A DNA stretch of 64,000 nt from Mycolicibacterium iranicum (GTDB lineage Bacteria; Actinomycetota; Actinomycetes; Mycobacteriales; Mycobacteriaceae), in the NCBI RefSeq assembly GCF_001650495.1, contig NZ_LWCS01000030.1, forward strand, positions 1-64,000, given 5' to 3'. The notes beneath the pieces are model-generated. The model saw only the letters and a program-made list of their open reading frames with translations, did not search any database and was not told where the DNA came from. Positions 62,163 to 64,000 of the stretch are shown here, piece by piece. A program made the translations under genes and the position numbers. Position 1 is the first letter of the stretch. Each line of letters starts with the position of its first letter.

Positions 62163-62353
62163 GCTGTCGCAGAAGGAACGGTGTCGCAGGGCGGCGGCGC
62201 CTCGGTGGAACCTACCTCGGGATTCTCCAAGGGCGGGCCTGGTGTGAATGGCGATTTTCCAGCCGGCCCCTGGTGATCGCTGCGGAGTCGGAGCTCTGTT
62301 CGTCGGACTGATGCCAGTGGCCGAGCGTCGTCGCCGGCGCCGAAGTCCTCGCG

Positions 62354-63619
62354 TCAGCGCCTCTTCTCTTGGTGGTGGCGATGGTCGGTCAGACCGGCTC
62401 GGCCGATCAGAGCGGCAGCGACGAGCAGTGCAGCCCCTGCGGCGTAGACGGCGGTGATCCCTGCCGCATCAGCCAGCCACCCACCCAGCCCGAGGGAGGC
62501 CAGGCGGCCGAGTTGCCAGATCAGATCGAAGGCGGCGAAGACCCGGCCGCGTGCGGCGGGTGGGGTTTCGGCCTGCAGCAGCGAGTTGAAGGTGACTGCG
62601 CCGGCAGAGGTGCCCCCGCCGTAGCCGGCCAGGCTGCCCAACGCCACCACCGGGACGCGGACACTCGCAAGGACGGCATCTACGGCGGCGCGCAACAGAT
62701 AGGGTCCGAAAATGAACGCGGGTTTGCGAGGATCGGTGATCAGCCGGGTCAGCAGTAACGGGCCTGCTGCGGCGCCCACGCCGATGCAGGCCAGCGCGAT
62801 TCCGTATCCGGCGGGGCCCCTGCCCAGGCGCTCGCGGATCAACACAACCAGCAGGGCACTGGTCGCTCCGGCCGACAACGCCGCCAGGGCCTGACCAGCG
62901 GCCAAGGCTCGCAGCACCCGGTGCCCGGCCAGCACCCTGATGCCGTCTCGGGCCTGATGCCACCAGGCGGCACGGGCCGCATCGGCTGCCGGGCGCAGCA
63001 GGTGCAGGCGGGACAGCAGCAGCGCCGAGACGGCGAAGCTCGCTGCGTTCACCCAGAACGCCAGGCCATAGCCGACGGTCGCGACCACGGCACCCGCAGC
63101 CGGGGCGAGCACGATCTGGGAGAGCACCGCGGCGGTCCAGATCCCCGAGTTCCCGGCGATCAACTCCTCCTCGTTCACCAGCGCGGGCAGCGCGGCACTG
63201 GCGGCCGGATTGAACAACGCCGACGCTGCGGACATGGCGAACGCCACCGCGTAGATGCCCGGCACCGAGCCGGCGACCAGCGGTAGCCCCGCAGCCACCA
63301 GCACGCGCGCCAAGTCGGCAACCACCATGACCCGCACCGGCGAGAACCAGTCGACTGCCACCCCAGCGAACGGTGCCAGCAGCAGCACCGGGACGATCTC
63401 CGCGACGATCACCCCGGCCACACCGAGCCCGGAGCCGGTGCGGTCCCACACCAGCAGGCCCAACGCCACGGTGGCGAACGCGTCACCCCAGGCAGAAGCG
63501 GTGCGCGCCGCCCACAACCGGCGGTAACCAGGATGGGAGAACACCTGGCGCAGCCCGGTGCCCGCACGTCCTGGCTGGCCGCGGCTCAGCGGACTTTCTC
63601 CATGGTGTGCCCGCAGCAA
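62354..63619 (-). CDS. MFS transporter
   Basis: A 421-aa membrane protein with about 12 hydrophobic segments. FSHPGYRRLWAARTASAWGD begins TM1, LLAPFAGVAVDWFSPVRVMV carries the MFS motif A region (G..D....r). The start TTG 63619 overlaps the small Cys-rich gene by 34 bp; a GTG further in is possible. Driven by the MerR-type promoter at 63.8 kb. Likely drug or metal efflux. Confidence 0.83.
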   Translation of the reverse strand: MLRAHHGESPLSRGQPGRAGTGLRQVFSHPGYRRLWAARTASAWGDAFATVALGLLVWDRTGSGLGVAGVIVAEIVPVLLLAPFAGVAVDWFSPVRVMVVADLARVLVAAGLPLVAGSVPGIYAVAFAMSAASALFNPAASAALPALVNEEELIAGNSGIWTAAVLSQIVLAPAAGAVVATVGYGLAFWVNAASFAVSALLLSRLHLLRPAADAARAAWWHQARDGIRVLAGHRVLRALAAGQALAALSAGATSALLVVLIRERLGRGPAGYGIALACIGVGAAAGPLLLTRLITDPRKPAFIFGPYLLRAAVDAVLASVRVPVVALGSLAGYGGGTSAGAVTFNSLLQAETPPAARGRVFAAFDLIWQLGRLASLGLGGWLADAAGITAVYAAGAALLVAAALIGRAGLTDHRHHQEKRR

Positions 63620-63732
63620 CAGGTGGGGTTGCGGTCGCGACCGTGGCCTGGGACGGCGCCCTTGGTGACGGTCATCTCACATCCGCGCTCCGGGTCCGGG
63701 CGCCGGTACACCTCGCACTCGACTATTGCCAT
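63586..63732 (-). CDS. Small Cys-rich protein, 48 aa
   Basis: MAIVECEVYRRPDPERGCEM and the tail RNPTCCCGHTMEKVR carry five Cys and several His residues, suited to metal binding. It is the first gene after the MerR operator and overlaps the transporter. GGAGG lies a few bases upstream of ATG 63732. Too small for confident family assignment. Confidence 0.6.
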   Translation of the reverse strand: MAIVECEVYRRPDPERGCEMTVTKGAVPGHGRDRNPTCCCGHTMEKVR

Positions 63733-63767
63733 GACCTGCGCCTCCCTTCGGTTTCCGGTCCTACACT

Positions 63768-63813
63768 GGAGACGCTAAAACCTTCACCCCAGGTGAAGGT
63801 CAAGGCGAGCGGC
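63768..63813 (-). promoter_or_regulatory. MerR-type operator-promoter with long spacer
   Basis: ACCTTCACC (63780-63788) and GGTGAAGGT (63792-63800) form a 9-bp inverted repeat with 3-bp spacer. On the minus strand TTGACC precedes it and a TTAGCG-like -10 follows after 19 bp, the long spacing typical of MerR-activated promoters. It drives the Cys-rich gene and the transporter. Confidence 0.65.
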
Positions 63814-63835
63814 CGGGACGCGAAGGAGGCAGACG

Positions 63836-64000
63836 ATGGCCCAGGCGATGACCGTCGGGCGGGCCGCCCAGGCGGCCGGGCTCACCCGTAAGGCCGTGCG
63901 CTTGTATGAGGAGCGCGGCCTGCTGCCGCCCGCCCAGCGCACTGCGGCCGGGTACCGCCTTTACAACCAGGACGACGTCGACACCCTCACCTTCATCCGC
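63836..64000 (+). CDS. MerR-family regulator (cut by window end)
   Basis: GAAGGAGG precedes ATG 63836. MTVGRAAQAAGLTRKAVRLY then EERGLLPPAQRTAAGYRLYN is the MerR winged helix-turn-helix (VRLYEERGLL, GYRLY). The sensor part lies outside the window. It is divergent from the Cys-rich/MFS pair and should activate it on binding a metal or drug. Confidence 0.85.
   Translation, partial: MAQAMTVGRAAQAAGLTRKAVRLYEERGLLPPAQRTAAGYRLYNQDDVDTLTFIR

Overview
The window is high-GC actinobacterial DNA, most likely from a Mycobacterium or Mycolicibacterium and probably from a plasmid or plasmid-derived island. Mycobacterial markers are a cyclopropane/mycolic-acid-type methyltransferase, a PapA-type acyltransferase, a secreted Culp-like cutinase, an EccC-like FtsK protein and several apparently leaderless promoters. 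Plasmid markers are a replication/prim-pol-type protein, an iteron array next to a ParA/ribbon-helix-helix pair, a giant DNA-methylase/helicase, many small plasmid-type proteins, four toxin-antitoxin-like modules and two decayed insertion sequences. No relaxase, type IV secretion genes, tRNA, rRNA or CRISPR array was found.

Layout. 1-5 kb: 3' part of a replication protein, an Erm-type 23S rRNA dimethyltransferase, an AT-rich region with eight 16-bp iterons, and a ParA that has lost its P-loop, followed by an RHH partner. 5-13.5 kb: a tightly packed plasmid operon with a two-HTH protein, a small protein, a ~2,100-aa methylase-helicase and two small proteins. 14.4-18.2 kb: a compact RiPP-like cluster with a 47-aa peptide, a YcaO enzyme, a HEXXH peptide-modification protein and an MFS exporter; a tandem GNAT protein lies convergent to it. 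19-26 kb: an SDR, a large XRE regulator, an EccC-like protein and two VapBC-type modules. 26-31 kb: a helicase with six helicase-associated repeats, an overlapping MazEF pair and an IS1182-type remnant.

31-49.5 kb is a lipid or hydrophobic-substrate oxidation region: TetR/PapA pair, cutinase, P450, alpha/beta hydrolase, acyl-CoA ligase, second TetR, paired SMR exporters, SDR, Baeyer-Villiger-type monooxygenase, ECF sigma factor, Zn-alcohol dehydrogenase, a CYP102-type self-sufficient P450 and a CMAS-type methyltransferase. A conserved palindrome (GGGTACT-N4-AGTACCC) lies upstream of both the P450 operon and the SDR/SMR divergent pair, suggesting one regulon, probably under the TetR at 38.9 kb. 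Gene content resembles the M. tuberculosis mymA locus.

49.5-51.7 kb is a HAD hydrolase gene split by a decayed IS110-type element. 51.8-62.2 kb is plasmid accessory DNA: a coiled-coil protein, an RHH/Fic divergent pair, a sigma4-like/winged-helix protein, a lipoprotein nuclease, an XRE regulator and a PAPS-reductase-like protein. Two of its genes share an almost identical promoter/operator. The window ends with an MFS transporter, a small Cys-rich protein and a divergent MerR regulator cut by the edge.

The strongest candidates for new biology are the YcaO-HEXXH peptide cluster, the ParA gene whose P-loop is replaced by iterons, and the two shared-operator regulons. All functions are inferred by reading the sequence; no database search was run.
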